64,000 nucleotides of DNA from Cupriavidus lacunae. GTDB taxonomy: Bacteria; Pseudomonadota; Gammaproteobacteria; Burkholderiales; Burkholderiaceae. The notes under the pieces were generated by a model that saw only the letters and a program-made list of their open reading frames with translations, searched no databases and was not told where the DNA came from. The stretch spans positions 78,685-142,684 of the forward strand of contig NZ_QKWJ01000013.1 in assembly GCF_003353055.1 (NCBI RefSeq), read 5' to 3'. The translations under genes were made by a program, and so were the position numbers. Shown piece after piece: positions 29,495 through 38,548 of this stretch; position 1 is the first letter of the stretch; each line of letters starts with the position of its first letter.

Positions 29495-29528
29495 CCGGGG
29501 CGGCGCTGGCCACGGCCAGCCGCCCCGG
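29495..29528. terminator. GC-rich hairpin after argB
   Basis: CCGGGGCGG plus CTGGCC pairs across a two-base loop with GGCCAG plus CCGCCCCGG. The stem is very strong but is followed by GAATATCCC rather than a T-run, so it may be a weak terminator or an RNA-end stabiliser. Confidence 0.5.
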
Positions 29529-29549
29529 AATATCCCATCATCCTCCGAG

Positions 29550-30509
29550 TTGCCCGGCGTGCCTTCCAGTCTTCCTCATCCGCGCCGTGTCCGCGCTCGC
29601 CTCTGCCGCCGCCCCGCTGGCAATACCTCTGGCGATACGGTCTGGCTGTTCGATCTCGACAACACCCTGCACGACGCCTCGCACGCGATCTTCCCGGCGA
29701 TCAACCGGCTGATGACCGCCTACGTGGCGCGCGTGCTCGGCTGCGACGAGGCCACCGCCAGCCGCGTGCGCGTGGACTACTGGCAGCGCTATGGCGCCAC
29801 GCTGCTCGGCATGATCCGGCACCACGGCGTGGACCCGGCTGACTTCCTGCGTGCCGCGCATGAATTCCCGGAGCTGGCCGACATGGTGCGGGTGCGGCGC
29901 GGGCTGGCCGCGCACCTGCGGCGCCTGCCCGGGCGCAAGATCCTGGTCACCAACGCCCCGCAGGACTACGCGCGCGCGGTGCTGGAGATCGCCGGCATCA
30001 CGCATTGCTTCGAGCGCGTGGTGGCGATCGAGCAGATGTGGGTCCATGGCCACCTGCGGCCCAAGCCGGACCGCCGCATGCTGCGCCGGCTGCTGGTGCA
30101 GGCGCGCATCGCGCCGCATCGCGCGGTGCTGGTGGAAGACACGGTGTCGCACCTCAAGCGCTACGCCGGCACCGGCATCCGTACCGCGTGGGTGACGGGC
30201 TACCTGCGCACGATCGCGCCATCGCGCCCGCACGATGTGCCTGCCGGATCCACCGCGCTACGCGACGACGGCAGCCGGCGCGATGCCGCGGTACGCTCGA
30301 CGCTGGACGCGGAGGACCGCCGCCATGTCGGCCACGCCGCGCAGGAGCAGTCGGTTACGCTGGTGGCCGCCGAGTCCCAGGCGCCGCAGGCGCAGCCCGA
30401 CAATGTGCCGCGCGTGCGCGCCCGCGTGCCGAACCGGCCAGCCTATGTGGACATAAAAGTACAATCGATGCATCAACTCCAACGACGAATGCGGAGAATC
30501 GGGTCATGA
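29550..30509 (+). CDS. HAD-family pyrimidine 5'-nucleotidase-like hydrolase
   Basis: 319-residue HAD hydrolase of the SDT1/YjjG-like group. It has nucleophile motif DLDNTLHD (starting near residue 34), motif II ILVTNAP, motif III lysine in RPKPDRRM and motif IV VEDTVSHL. It probably dephosphorylates UMP/CMP-type nucleotides. The start is uncertain: TTG 29550 is the first available. The C-terminal ~90 residues after the HAD domain are low-complexity. Its stop overlaps the slmA ATG, a conserved pairing in Burkholderiales. Confidence 0.82.
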   Translation: MPGVPSSLPHPRRVRARLCRRPAGNTSGDTVWLFDLDNTLHDASHAIFPAINRLMTAYVARVLGCDEATASRVRVDYWQRYGATLLGMIRHHGVDPADFLRAAHEFPELADMVRVRRGLAAHLRRLPGRKILVTNAPQDYARAVLEIAGITHCFERVVAIEQMWVHGHLRPKPDRRMLRRLLVQARIAPHRAVLVEDTVSHLKRYAGTGIRTAWVTGYLRTIAPSRPHDVPAGSTALRDDGSRRDAAVRSTLDAEDRRHVGHAAQEQSVTLVAAESQAPQAQPDNVPRVRARVPNRPAYVDIKVQSMHQLQRRMRRIGS

Positions 30510-31165
30510 CGCAAAGCAACGGGCGCGAACCAGAGGCGGTCATTACAGGCAGTGCACAGGACGCGCAAGACGGCGGCCAGCCGGCACGCAAGCGCCCGCG
30601 CCCGGGCGAGCGCCGCGTCCAGATCCTGCAGACGCTGGCCACCATGCTGGAGCACCCGCGCCGGGAGAAGATCACCACCGCCGCGCTGGCCGCGCGCCTG
30701 AGCGTGTCCGAGGCGGCGCTGTACCGGCACTTCGCCAGCAAGGCGCAGATGTATGAGGGCCTGATCGGCTTTATCGAGCAGACCGTATTCGGCCTGATCA
30801 ACCAGATCACCGACAAGGAAGAACACGGCCTGCGCCAGGCCCACGCGATCGTGCGCATGCTGCTGTCGTTTGCCGAGAAAAACCCGGGCATGACGCGCGT
30901 GCTGACCGGCGAGGCGCTGGTGGGCGAGCATGAGCGACTGCAGGAGCGCATCAACCAGGTGGTGGACCGCATCGAGGCGTCGCTGCGCCAGTGCCTGAAG
31001 ATGGCGGTGACGCAAGCCGCGTTCCCGGCGGATGCCGATATCCCCGCGCGCGCCGCGCTGATCATGGCGGCGGTGCAGGGCCAGTGGCACCGCTATGCCA
31101 AGAGCGGCTTCCGCAAGTCGCCTTCGGACCATGCCGAGGCGCACCTGCGGGTCTTGCTGGGCTAA
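30506..31165 (+). CDS. slmA: Nucleoid occlusion factor SlmA
   Basis: 219-residue TetR-family DNA-binding protein that blocks FtsZ assembly over the chromosome. The helix-turn-helix ITTAALAARLSVSEAALYRHFASKAQMYEGLIGFIEQTVF is characteristic of SlmA. The N-terminal 35 residues are a longer, polar tail than in E. coli. It overlaps the HAD gene by 4 bases and is followed by a hairpin that starts at its stop codon. Confidence 0.92.
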   Translation: MTQSNGREPEAVITGSAQDAQDGGQPARKRPRPGERRVQILQTLATMLEHPRREKITTAALAARLSVSEAALYRHFASKAQMYEGLIGFIEQTVFGLINQITDKEEHGLRQAHAIVRMLLSFAEKNPGMTRVLTGEALVGEHERLQERINQVVDRIEASLRQCLKMAVTQAAFPADADIPARAALIMAAVQGQWHRYAKSGFRKSPSDHAEAHLRVLLG

Positions 31166-31182
31166 GAACCCATTTGGGTTCT
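31165..31182 (+). terminator. Hairpin at the slmA stop
   Basis: AGAACCC, ATTT, GGGTTCT: a perfect 7-bp stem starting within the slmA stop and followed by AATTC. It is a modest terminator candidate. Confidence 0.5.
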
Positions 31183-31208
31183 AATTCAACACGCCGGGCC
31201 GATTGCTC

Positions 31209-31214
31209 TATAAT
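31209..31214 (+). promoter_or_regulatory. Promoter -10 box of metX
   Basis: A perfect TATAAT lies six bases before the first paired base of the SAM-II aptamer, so transcription would start at the aptamer's 5' end. A -35 candidate, TTCAAC (31185-31190), is 18 bases upstream and poor. Confidence 0.65.
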
Positions 31215-31220
31215 TGCCCG

Positions 31221-31312
31221 GTCGCGCCGATTTGATGACTGGCTTGCGGGCGCGCGGCAGCCACGGGACCAAGGACCGGAGGCTTGCCACTATAAATGCG
31301 GCTAAAGAGGTT
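31221..31312 (+). ncRNA. SAM-II riboswitch (metX leader)
   Basis: The sequence matches the SAM-II aptamer: P1 is CGCGCC (31223-31228) with GGCGCG (31249-31254). The loop reads GATTTG then CTGGCTTGC, and the 3' part reads ATAAATGCGGCTAAAGAGG (31292-31310). The pseudoknot can form TTGCG (31244-31248) with TGCGG (31297-31301) and ACT (31238-31240) with GGT (31309-31311). An extra ~35-base insert separates P1 from the conserved 3' strand. It lies 150 bases upstream of metX. SAM binding is expected to lower expression. Confidence 0.88.
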
Positions 31313-31412
31313 GGGTCGGCGCCCCATGCCACCACGGTAGTGGATGGCGCCGGCACGCGGAATCCCGCAAGGAATCCAGCGAATCCCGACTTGGCTGCGA
31401 CGCTTGATACGC

Positions 31413-31433
31413 AAATGCCGGTCGGCTTTTTTT
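31413..31433 (+). terminator. Possible attenuator in the metX leader
   Basis: GCCG-GT-CGGC is followed by seven T residues (31427-31433), 28 bases before the metX start. The stem is short, but an intrinsic terminator placed between riboswitch and gene would suit transcriptional control rather than the usual ribosome-site masking. Confidence 0.45.
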
Positions 31434-31460
31434 ATGCCCGTTCGCCACGGGCCGGATTCC

Positions 31461-32642
31461 ATGACTGATGTCGCACTGCCGACCGCCGCGCCTGCCGCGT
31501 TCGACCTGCCGCCCGATTCGGTCGGCGTGGTCGCGCCGCAGCGCATGCACTTTGCCGAGCCGCTGAAGCTGCGCAACGGCTCGTCCATTGCCGGCTACGA
31601 CCTGATGGTCGAGACCTATGGCACGCTCAATGCGGCCCGCTCCAACGCGGTGCTGGTGTGCCACGCGCTCAATGCCTCGCACCATGTGGCGGGCGTCTAT
31701 GCCGAGGATCCGCGCGACGTGGGCTGGTGGGACAACATGGTCGGTCCCGGCAAACCGCTCGATACCAACCGCTTCTTCGTCATCGGCGTGAACAACCTCG
31801 GTTCGTGCTTCGGCTCGACCGGGCCGATGAGCACCAACCCGGCTACCGGCGCGCCCTACGGCGCGGCGTTCCCGGTGGTGACGGTGGAAGACTGGGTCAA
31901 TGCGCAGGCGCGTGTGGCCGATGCGTTCGGCATCACGCAGTTCGCCGCGGTGATGGGCGGCAGCCTCGGCGGCATGCAGGCGGTGGCCTGGAGCCTGATG
32001 TATCCGGAGCGCCTGCGCCATTGCATCGTGGTCGCGTCCACGCCCAAGCTGTCGGCGCAGAACATCGCCTTCAACGAGGTGGCGCGCAGCGCCATCCTGT
32101 CCGACCCCGACTTCCACGGCGGCAACTATTACGCGCATGGCGTCAAGCCCAAGCGCGGCCTGCGCGTGGCGCGCATGATCGGCCATATCACCTACCTGTC
32201 GGACGAGGACATGGCGGAGAAATTCGGCCGCGAACTCAAGAGCGAGGACATCCGCTTCTCGTTCGATGTCGAATTCCAGGTCGAGAGCTACCTGCGCTAC
32301 CAGGGCGACAAGTTCGCCGAATATTTCGACGCCAACACCTACCTGCTGATCACGCGCGCGCTCGACTACTTTGACCCGGCGCTGGCCTACGGCGGCGACC
32401 TGACGCGCGCGATGGCGCAGACCCAGGCCAGCTTCCTGGTGGCCAGCTTCGGCACCGACTGGCGCTTTGCGCCCAGCCGCAGCCGCGAGCTGGTCAAGGC
32501 GCTGCTGGACAACAAGCGCCCGGTCTCGTACGCCGAGATCGACGCGCCGCACGGCCACGATGCCTTCCTGCTCGACGACCCGCGCTATCACAACCTGATG
32601 CGCGCCTACTACGACCGCATCGCAGAGGAGATCGGCGCATGA
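31461..32642 (+). CDS. metX: Homoserine O-acyltransferase (MetX)
   Basis: 393-residue alpha/beta hydrolase-fold acyltransferase that activates homoserine with acetyl- or succinyl-CoA, the first committed step of methionine synthesis. It shows [14 protein letters not shown], the nucleophile elbow [34 protein letters not shown] and the catalytic histidine in [11 protein letters not shown]. The acyl donor (acetyl or succinyl) cannot be told with certainty. ATG 31461 is chosen; longer frames read into the riboswitch leader. It overlaps metW by 4 bases. Confidence 0.94.
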   Translation: MTDVALPTAAPAAFDLPPDSVGVVAPQRMHFAEPLKLRNGSSIAGYDLMVETYGTLNAARSNAVLVCHALNASHHVAGVYAEDPRDVGWWDNMVGPGKPLDTNRFFVIGVNNLGSCFGSTGPMSTNPATGAPYGAAFPVVTVEDWVNAQARVADAFGITQFAAVMGGSLGGMQAVAWSLMYPERLRHCIVVASTPKLSAQNIAFNEVARSAILSDPDFHGGNYYAHGVKPKRGLRVARMIGHITYLSDEDMAEKFGRELKSEDIRFSFDVEFQVESYLRYQGDKFAEYFDANTYLLITRALDYFDPALAYGGDLTRAMAQTQASFLVASFGTDWRFAPSRSRELVKALLDNKRPVSYAEIDAPHGHDAFLLDDPRYHNLMRAYYDRIAEEIGA

Positions 32643-33250
32643 ACGCCCCGGCCAATCCCAATATCCTGGCGCTGCGCCCCGACTTCCGCGCGATCGCGCG
32701 CTGGATCGAACCCAATTCGACCGTGCTCGACCTGGGCTGCGGCGACGGCAGCCTGCTGCGCGTGCTGCAGGACGAGCTGGACGTGCAGGCCTACGGCATC
32801 GAGATCCGCGACGAAGGCGTGCTGGCGTGCGCGCAGAAGGGCGTCCATGTCATCCAGCAGAACCTGGAAGGCGGCCTGGCGCTGTTCGAGGACAAGAGCT
32901 TCGACACCGTGATCCTGTCGCAGACGCTGCAGACCATCCACAACACCGCGCAGGTGCTGCGCGACACGCTGCGGGTGGGGCGCGAGTGCATCGTGTCGTT
33001 TCCCAACTTCGGCTACTGGCCGCACCGGCTGTCGGTGTTCCGCGGCCGCATGCCGGTGTCGGAGGCGTTGCCCTACCAGTGGTACAACACGCCCAACGTG
33101 CGCGTGCTGACCATCAGCGACTTCGAAGCACTGGCGCCCAAGGTCGGGCTGCGCGTGATCGACCGCGTGGTGATGCACGAAGGCGTGACCGTCAACTGGG
33201 GCGGCAACTGGCGCGGCAGCCTGGCGGTGTACCGGGTCTGCGCGGCCTGA
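32639..33250 (+). CDS. metW: Methionine biosynthesis protein MetW
   Basis: 203-residue SAM-methyltransferase-fold protein ([15 protein letters not shown] motif I near residues 30-45, [27 protein letters not shown]) that partners MetX in organisms of this kind; genetic work elsewhere shows it is needed for MetX-dependent methionine synthesis. Overlap with metX (ATGA) indicates translational coupling under the same SAM-II control. Confidence 0.93.
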   Translation: MNAPANPNILALRPDFRAIARWIEPNSTVLDLGCGDGSLLRVLQDELDVQAYGIEIRDEGVLACAQKGVHVIQQNLEGGLALFEDKSFDTVILSQTLQTIHNTAQVLRDTLRVGRECIVSFPNFGYWPHRLSVFRGRMPVSEALPYQWYNTPNVRVLTISDFEALAPKVGLRVIDRVVMHEGVTVNWGGNWRGSLAVYRVCAA

Positions 33251-34165
33251 TCAGGGGGACGCATCGCCCCCGGTCGCGGCCAGGTGGTCGACAAACGCCC
33301 GCACCTTGGGCGGCACGTGCCGCGTAGGCGTGTAGACCGCGTAGGCCGTGCCGATGTAGGGCTCGAGGATGTCCCAGTCGGCCAGCACGGTGACGACGCG
33401 GCCATGGTCCAGGGCATCGCCCAATGAGAAATCCGGCACCAGCCCGATGCCGGCATCGCGCTCCACCATGCTCATGATCGCCAGGCTGTTGTTCAGCGTC
33501 AGACGCGGCGGGATGCGCACCTCCACTTTCTCGCCGCCGGCCTGGTGACGCATGGTCCAGCGCTCGCCGAAGTTGCCATAGCCCAGGTACAGGCAGCGTG
33601 CGGCCGGCAGGTCGCCGGGCGTGGCCGGCGTGCCGTGGCGGGCCAGGTAGCCGGGCGAGGCCACCAGCCGGTAGCGCACCTCGCGCAGCGGCCGTGCCGC
33701 CAGCCCTGGCGCCAGCTCGCGCGCGATGCGCACGGCCACGTCCAGGCCTTCTTCGACCAGGTCGACCATGCGGTCGGCCAGCGTCAGCTGCAGATCCAGT
33801 CCCGGGTACTTCGCCAGCAGCGCTGGCAGCCGCGGTGCCAGCCAGGCCTGGCCGAACGAGACCGGCGCACTGACGCGCAGCACGCCGTGCGGCGTGCCGC
33901 CGTGCTCGCCGGCCAGCGCGGTGACCTCGCGCGCGGCGGCGGTCATGCGGGCGCAGGCGGCGTAGACCGACTGGCCCAGTTCGGTCAGCGCAAAGGCGCG
34001 CGTGGTCCGCTGCAGCAGGCTCGCGCCGAGCGTGGTTTCCAGCCGGGAGACGTGCCGGCTGACTGCCGAAGGCGTCATGCCCAGGTCCTGCGCGGCGGCC
34101 GAGAAGCTGCCGCACTCGACCACGCGCGCAAACACGGCCATCGCATTAAGTGGCATATCCGGCAT
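33251..34165 (-). CDS. LysR-family transcriptional regulator
   Basis: 304-residue LysR protein of the CrgA/AaeR-like branch. DNA-binding domain: NAMAVFARVVECGSFSAAAQDLGMTPSAVSRHVSRLETTLGASLLQRTTR; effector domain from about residue 90 (GVLRVSAPVSFGQAWLAPRLPALLAKYPGLDLQLTLADR). Its stop abuts the metW stop. It is divergent from an EamA transporter gene 110 bases away, the likely target. Effector unknown. Confidence 0.88.
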   Translation of the reverse strand: MPDMPLNAMAVFARVVECGSFSAAAQDLGMTPSAVSRHVSRLETTLGASLLQRTTRAFALTELGQSVYAACARMTAAAREVTALAGEHGGTPHGVLRVSAPVSFGQAWLAPRLPALLAKYPGLDLQLTLADRMVDLVEEGLDVAVRIARELAPGLAARPLREVRYRLVASPGYLARHGTPATPGDLPAARCLYLGYGNFGERWTMRHQAGGEKVEVRIPPRLTLNNSLAIMSMVERDAGIGLVPDFSLGDALDHGRVVTVLADWDILEPYIGTAYAVYTPTRHVPPKVRAFVDHLAATGGDASP

Positions 34166-34169
34166 TGCA

Positions 34170-34216
34170 CATCCCCAATCTTTGACTCCAGATCAAATAC
34201 TAATTGAGTGGGGATG
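34170..34216. promoter_or_regulatory. Dyad between the LysR and EamA genes
   Basis: CATCCCC (34170-34176) and GGGGATG (34210-34216) form an inverted repeat across 33 bases in the divergent promoter region; inside lies AGATCAAATACT. It could be the LysR binding region; no experiment or second copy supports this. Confidence 0.35.
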
Positions 34217-34275
34217 GGATTGTTGAGCAGATCGCATGGTGGAACAATGCGCCCATTGTCTGACCGGAGTCCTTC

Positions 34276-35163
34276 ATGTCCTCCCAACAACCGTTGCCAG
34301 GCGGCGCCTGGCGCATGGTCGCGGCCATGCTGCTGTCTGGCACTATCGGCTGGTTCGTGGTCACCAGCGGCCAGCCGCCGCTCGATGTGGTCTTCTTCCG
34401 CTGCCTGTTCGGCGGCGCGGCGCTGCTGGGCGCGCTGACGCTGCAGCGCGGCTGGGTGCGGATGACCCGTGCGCAGCTTGGCTGGCTGGCGCTGGGCGGC
34501 GTCACGCTGGTGCTCAACTGGCTGGCCCTGTTCTCGGCCTACGCATACAGCGGCATTGCCATTGCTACCGTGGTCTATCACACCCAGCCGTTCTACCTGC
34601 TGCTGCTGACCTCGGTGATCCAGCGCGAGCCGTTCCCGTTCGCGCGGCTGCCATGGCTGGTGCTGGCCTTTGCCGGGGTGATGCTGATCACGGGGCTTGA
34701 ACACGGCCCCACCGGGACGGCGATGCTGGCCGGGATCGGCCTGGGCTTGCTGGCGGCACTGCTGTATGCGGTGACGACCCTGGCCACGCGCCGGCTGCAG
34801 GGGATCCCGCCGGGCCAGATCGCCGGGCTGCAGATGGTGCTGGGGGTGCTGATGCTGGCACCGCTGGCCCATCCCGCCGCCGGCAGCTATGGCACCGGCA
34901 CCTGGGCCACGCTGCTGGCGCTCGGGCTGGTGCATACCGGTGTGATGTACACGCTGCTGTATGGCGCATTCCAGCGGCTCAACGTGGTGTCGATCGCCAC
35001 GCTGTCCTTTATCTACCCGCTGGTGGCGATCGTGATCGACGTGATGGTGTTCGGCGTGGTGCTGGGGCCGCTGCAGATCGCCGGCATGGCGCTGGTGCTG
35101 CTGGGCGTGGTGGCGAACCAGCTGGGCTGGAGCCTGCCGCTGCGGCGGCGGGCGCAGGGCTGA
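34276..35163 (+). CDS. EamA/DMT-family transporter
   Basis: 295-residue membrane protein with ten predicted transmembrane helices in two EamA repeats (about 10-135 and 150-285): FFRCLFGGAALLGAL, NWLALFSAYAYSGIAIATVVYHTQPFYLLLL, FQRLNVVSIATLSFIYPLVAIVID. Probably an exporter of amino acids or metabolites. It is divergently paired with a LysR gene. Substrate unknown. Confidence 0.88.
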   Translation: MSSQQPLPGGAWRMVAAMLLSGTIGWFVVTSGQPPLDVVFFRCLFGGAALLGALTLQRGWVRMTRAQLGWLALGGVTLVLNWLALFSAYAYSGIAIATVVYHTQPFYLLLLTSVIQREPFPFARLPWLVLAFAGVMLITGLEHGPTGTAMLAGIGLGLLAALLYAVTTLATRRLQGIPPGQIAGLQMVLGVLMLAPLAHPAAGSYGTGTWATLLALGLVHTGVMYTLLYGAFQRLNVVSIATLSFIYPLVAIVIDVMVFGVVLGPLQIAGMALVLLGVVANQLGWSLPLRRRAQG

Positions 35164-35284
35164 TGCTGCACCGGGCTGGCAGCTTCGCATTCTGGTGTAT
35201 TGACCCGAACGCTGACTACGGTTAGTGTAGGCAGAAGATCGAACGATCGTGCTATTCCCTGCGTGCCAACCACCCACACCAGCC

Positions 35285-36133
35285 ATGTCCACTGCGCCCC
35301 AGATCCAGGCGGCCACTGCCGCCAGCTTGCTCCATCCCTTTGACGACGCGCTGGCGCTGGAGCCGGCCGGCGAACACCACTTCCTGGGCCGCACCACCCC
35401 GGCGTACTGGAACATGATCGGCCCCTTCGGCGGCATCACCGCCGCCACGCTGCTGCAGGCCGCGCTGGACCATCCGCAGCGCCTGGGCGACCCGGTTTCG
35501 CTGACGGTCAACTTTGCCGGGCCGATCGCGGAAGGGCCGTTCGAGATCGAGGCGCGCCCGGTGCGCACCAACCGCTCGACCCAGCACTGGACGCTGGAAC
35601 TGCGCCAGGGCGATGCCGTGGCCACCACCGCCACCGCCATGTTTGCCGTGCGGCGCGAGACCTGGGCCTGTGGCGAAGCGGTGATGCCGGAGGTGCCGGC
35701 CGCCGACACCCTGCCGGCCATGGGCGGGTTTGCGCCGGTGCGCTGGCTCAAATCCTACGACATGCGTCCGGTGCGCGGCGCCAAGCCGACCGCCGAGGCC
35801 GGCACCCATCACCCGGACAGCCTGACGCAGTTCTGGCTGCGCGACGCGCCGGCGCGCACGCCGGACTTTGCCGCGGTGGCAGCCTGGGCCGACAGCTTCT
35901 ACCCGCGCATCTTTCTCAAGCGCGCGGGCTTCGTGCCGGCCGGCACGGTGTCGATGACTACGTATTTCCATGCCGACGCGGACACGCTGGCCGCGCTGGG
36001 CGACAGCCACGTGCTGGCCAGCGCGCAGGCGCAGGTGTTCAGGCAGGGCTTCTTCGACCAGCGCGCGCAGCTGTGGAGCGCGGCTGGCGAGCTGATCGCC
36101 AGTTCGCACCAGATCGTCTACTACAAGGAATAA
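35285..36133 (+). CDS. Acyl-CoA thioesterase, TesB-like double hotdog
   Basis: 282-residue protein with the two-hotdog layout of the TesB/thioesterase-like superfamily: WNMIGPFGGITAATLLQAALDHPQRLGDPVSLTVNFAGPI in the first half, and SMTTYFHADADTLAALGDSHVLASAQAQVFRQGFFDQRAQLWSAAGELIASSHQIVYY in the second. It probably hydrolyses medium-chain acyl-CoA. ATG 35285 is preferred to the TTG at 35249. Monocistronic, convergent with the permease. Confidence 0.82.
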   Translation: MSTAPQIQAATAASLLHPFDDALALEPAGEHHFLGRTTPAYWNMIGPFGGITAATLLQAALDHPQRLGDPVSLTVNFAGPIAEGPFEIEARPVRTNRSTQHWTLELRQGDAVATTATAMFAVRRETWACGEAVMPEVPAADTLPAMGGFAPVRWLKSYDMRPVRGAKPTAEAGTHHPDSLTQFWLRDAPARTPDFAAVAAWADSFYPRIFLKRAGFVPAGTVSMTTYFHADADTLAALGDSHVLASAQAQVFRQGFFDQRAQLWSAAGELIASSHQIVYYKE

Positions 36134-36160
36134 GTCCGGCCGGAACAAGTCCGGCCCGGC

Positions 36161-37420
36161 TCAGGCGACGGCTTCACGCGCCTGGGCCTCGTAGCGGTGC
36201 ACGGTGTGACGCATCGCCCAGAGCAGCAGCACGCCAGGCAGCGCCACCACCACGGTGCCCAGGTAGAACGGCGCCCAGCCCCAGGCCTCGACCATATAGC
36301 CCGAGGTGGGCCCCACATAGACCCGGCCCACCGACGCCAGCGCCGACAGCAGCGCGTACTGCGTGGCCGAGAACGAGCGGTTGCACAGTGTCATCAGCAG
36401 TGCGACAAAGGCCGCCGTGCCCATGCCGCCGCACAGGTTCTCGATCGCGATGGCCGTCCCCATGGTCCACAGGTGCGGCGGCGTCACCGCCAGGATCCAG
36501 TAACCCAGGTTCGACACCGCCTGCAGCACGCCGAACAGCATCAATGAACGGTACAGGCCCAGGCGCACCATCAGCGTGCCGCCGAACAGCGCGCCGACGA
36601 TGGTCGCGGCCAGGCCCAGGGTCTTGTTGACGATGCCCACCTCGCCCGCCGAGAAGCCTACGCCGCGGATCAGGAAGGTGGTCGACAGGCTGCCAGCAAA
36701 GGCGTCGCCAAGCTTGTACAGCACGATCAGCAGCAGCAGCCACCATGCGCCCGGGCGTGCAAAGAAGTCGCGCAGCGGGCCCACCACCGCCTCTTCGAGC
36801 GAGCGTGGCACGCGGGCCGGCACGTCAGGCTCAGGCGCCCACAGCAGCGTGACGATGCCTACGCCCATCAGCCCAGCCATCAGCAGGTAGGTCTGCTGCC
36901 AGCCCAGCACGCGGTCGGCCAGCCACAGCGCCAGGCCGCCCGAGACCAGCATCGCCAGCCGGTAGCCCAGCACCTTGACCGCGGCGCCGGCGCCGCGCTC
37001 GGGCGGGCGCAGCACGTCGGTACTGTAGGCGTCGAAGACGATGTCCTGCGAGGCCGACAGGAAGGCCACCAGCGTGGCCAGCGCCGCCAGTGTCCACAGC
37101 GCCTCTCGCGGCGGGCAGAAGGCCATGCCGGCGATGCCCAGCACCAGCCCGATCTGCGTCACCAGCAGCCAGCCGCGCCGGCGCCCCATCAGCGGCGGCG
37201 TGTAGCGGTCCATCAGCGGCGCCCACAGGAACTTGAAGATATAGGCCTGGCCGACCAGCGAGAAGAAGCCGATGGTCTTGATATCCAGACCCTCGACCGT
37301 CATCCATGCCTGCAAGGTGCCCGACGTCAGCGCCAGCGGCAGCCCGGAGGCGAAGCCCAGCGCCAGCATGGCGCCGATGCGGCGGTTGCGGAAGATGTCT
37401 AGATAGGTCTGGAAATTCAT
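36161..37420 (-). CDS. AmpG-family muropeptide MFS transporter
   Basis: 419-residue MFS protein with about 12 transmembrane helices. It matches AmpG permeases: LGFASGLPLALTSGTLQAWMTVEGLDIKTIGFFSLVGQAYIFKFLWAPLMDRY, the GRRRGW loop and SASQDIVFDAYSTDVL. It would import anhydro-muropeptides for cell-wall recycling. The ATG at 37420 removes an improbable 70-residue Pro/Ala extension. It is divergent from the M48 peptidase, 98 bases away. Confidence 0.86.
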   Translation of the reverse strand: MNFQTYLDIFRNRRIGAMLALGFASGLPLALTSGTLQAWMTVEGLDIKTIGFFSLVGQAYIFKFLWAPLMDRYTPPLMGRRRGWLLVTQIGLVLGIAGMAFCPPREALWTLAALATLVAFLSASQDIVFDAYSTDVLRPPERGAGAAVKVLGYRLAMLVSGGLALWLADRVLGWQQTYLLMAGLMGVGIVTLLWAPEPDVPARVPRSLEEAVVGPLRDFFARPGAWWLLLLIVLYKLGDAFAGSLSTTFLIRGVGFSAGEVGIVNKTLGLAATIVGALFGGTLMVRLGLYRSLMLFGVLQAVSNLGYWILAVTPPHLWTMGTAIAIENLCGGMGTAAFVALLMTLCNRSFSATQYALLSALASVGRVYVGPTSGYMVEAWGWAPFYLGTVVVALPGVLLLWAMRHTVHRYEAQAREAVA

Positions 37421-37518
37421 GAATGGGGCAGCCGAATGCCGCCGCGCGGCTGCGCGGGTGCCGTGTATTATTGCATCACCTGTTTGCCCACTCCCCGATT
37501 GCGTCCAAGGAATCGCAC

Positions 37519-38481
37519 ATGCTCCGCCGCCCGCAAGGTGTTCAGCGTCCCACCCGGCTCCGGCTGGCCCGCGCGCTGGCGCTGGCCGCGGCAGCGTTGC
37601 CGCTCGGCTGGGGCTTGCCGGCGCAGGCACAGGACAGCGATGCCGACGGTATACGGCTGAATCCCGGCGGTTCGGCGGTGCGCACCATCGTGCCGGTCGA
37701 GGCCATCGAGCAGCAGGCCGCGCAGGAATATGAGCAGCTCAAGCAGGAGGCCATCGCCAAGCGCGCCCTGGCCGCCGACAACAACCCGCAGCTGATCCGC
37801 CTGCGCGCCATCGGCAAGCGGCTGCTGCCGCAGACCGCGCGCTGGAACGAGCGCGCGCGGCAGTGGCAGTGGGAAATCAACCTGATTGGCTCCAAACAGG
37901 TCAATGCCTTCTGCATGCCCGGCGGCAAGATCGCCTTCTACACCGGGTTGCTCGACCAGCTCAATCTGACCGACGACGAGACCGCCATGGCGATGGGCCA
38001 CGAGATCGCCCACGCGCTGCGGGAGCATGCGCGCGAGCGCGCCGCCAAGTCCGAGATCACCAACCTGGGCGCCAACGTGATCTCGCAGCTGTTCGGCTTC
38101 GGCAACCTCGGCAACATGGCGCTGGGCACCGGCGCTCACCTGCTGACGCTGCGCTTCTCGCGCGCGGATGAGTCCGAGGCGGACCTGATCGGCATGGATA
38201 TCGCCGCGCGCGCCGGCTACGATCCGCGCGCCGCGGTGTCGCTGTGGCAGAAGATGGGCAAGGTCACGCAGTCCGGCGCCGAGTTCCTGTCGACGCACCC
38301 TTCCGGGCGCAGCCGCATCGCCGACCTGGAAAAGCACCTGCCCGAGGTGCTGCCGCTGTACGCGCGCGCGACCAACACCACGGTGGACAAGCTGCCGCCA
38401 TACCGCGCCAATGTGGCGGGGCTGGGCGGCGCGCCGGTGGACAGCGGCGACGACGACAGGCAGAAGCCGCTGCAGCGCTGA
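37519..38481 (+). CDS. M48-family periplasmic metallopeptidase
   Basis: 320-residue protein with a signal peptide (cleavage near PAQAQ) and an M48 peptidase domain: zinc motif MGHEIAHALREHARE, third ligand in ADESEADLIGMDIAARAGYDPRAAVSLWQKM, and THPSGRSRIADLEKHLPEV. It resembles the LoiP/BepA-type proteases that oversee outer-membrane protein quality. CCAAGGAA precedes the ATG. A strong bidirectional terminator follows. Confidence 0.88.
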   Translation: MLRRPQGVQRPTRLRLARALALAAAALPLGWGLPAQAQDSDADGIRLNPGGSAVRTIVPVEAIEQQAAQEYEQLKQEAIAKRALAADNNPQLIRLRAIGKRLLPQTARWNERARQWQWEINLIGSKQVNAFCMPGGKIAFYTGLLDQLNLTDDETAMAMGHEIAHALREHARERAAKSEITNLGANVISQLFGFGNLGNMALGTGAHLLTLRFSRADESEADLIGMDIAARAGYDPRAAVSLWQKMGKVTQSGAEFLSTHPSGRSRIADLEKHLPEVLPLYARATNTTVDKLPPYRANVAGLGGAPVDSGDDDRQKPLQR

Positions 38482-38501
38482 GCGGCCTGCAGGCGCAAAA
38501 G

Positions 38502-38528
38502 AAAGAAGCCGGCAGCGCCGGCTTCTTT
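38502..38528. terminator. Bidirectional terminator between M48 peptidase and argC
   Basis: AAAGAAGCCGGC, AGC, GCCGGCTTCTTT: a perfect 12-bp stem with A/T-rich flanks serving two convergent genes. Confidence 0.88.
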
Positions 38529-38548
38529 GCGTTCAGGAACGGGCGCTG

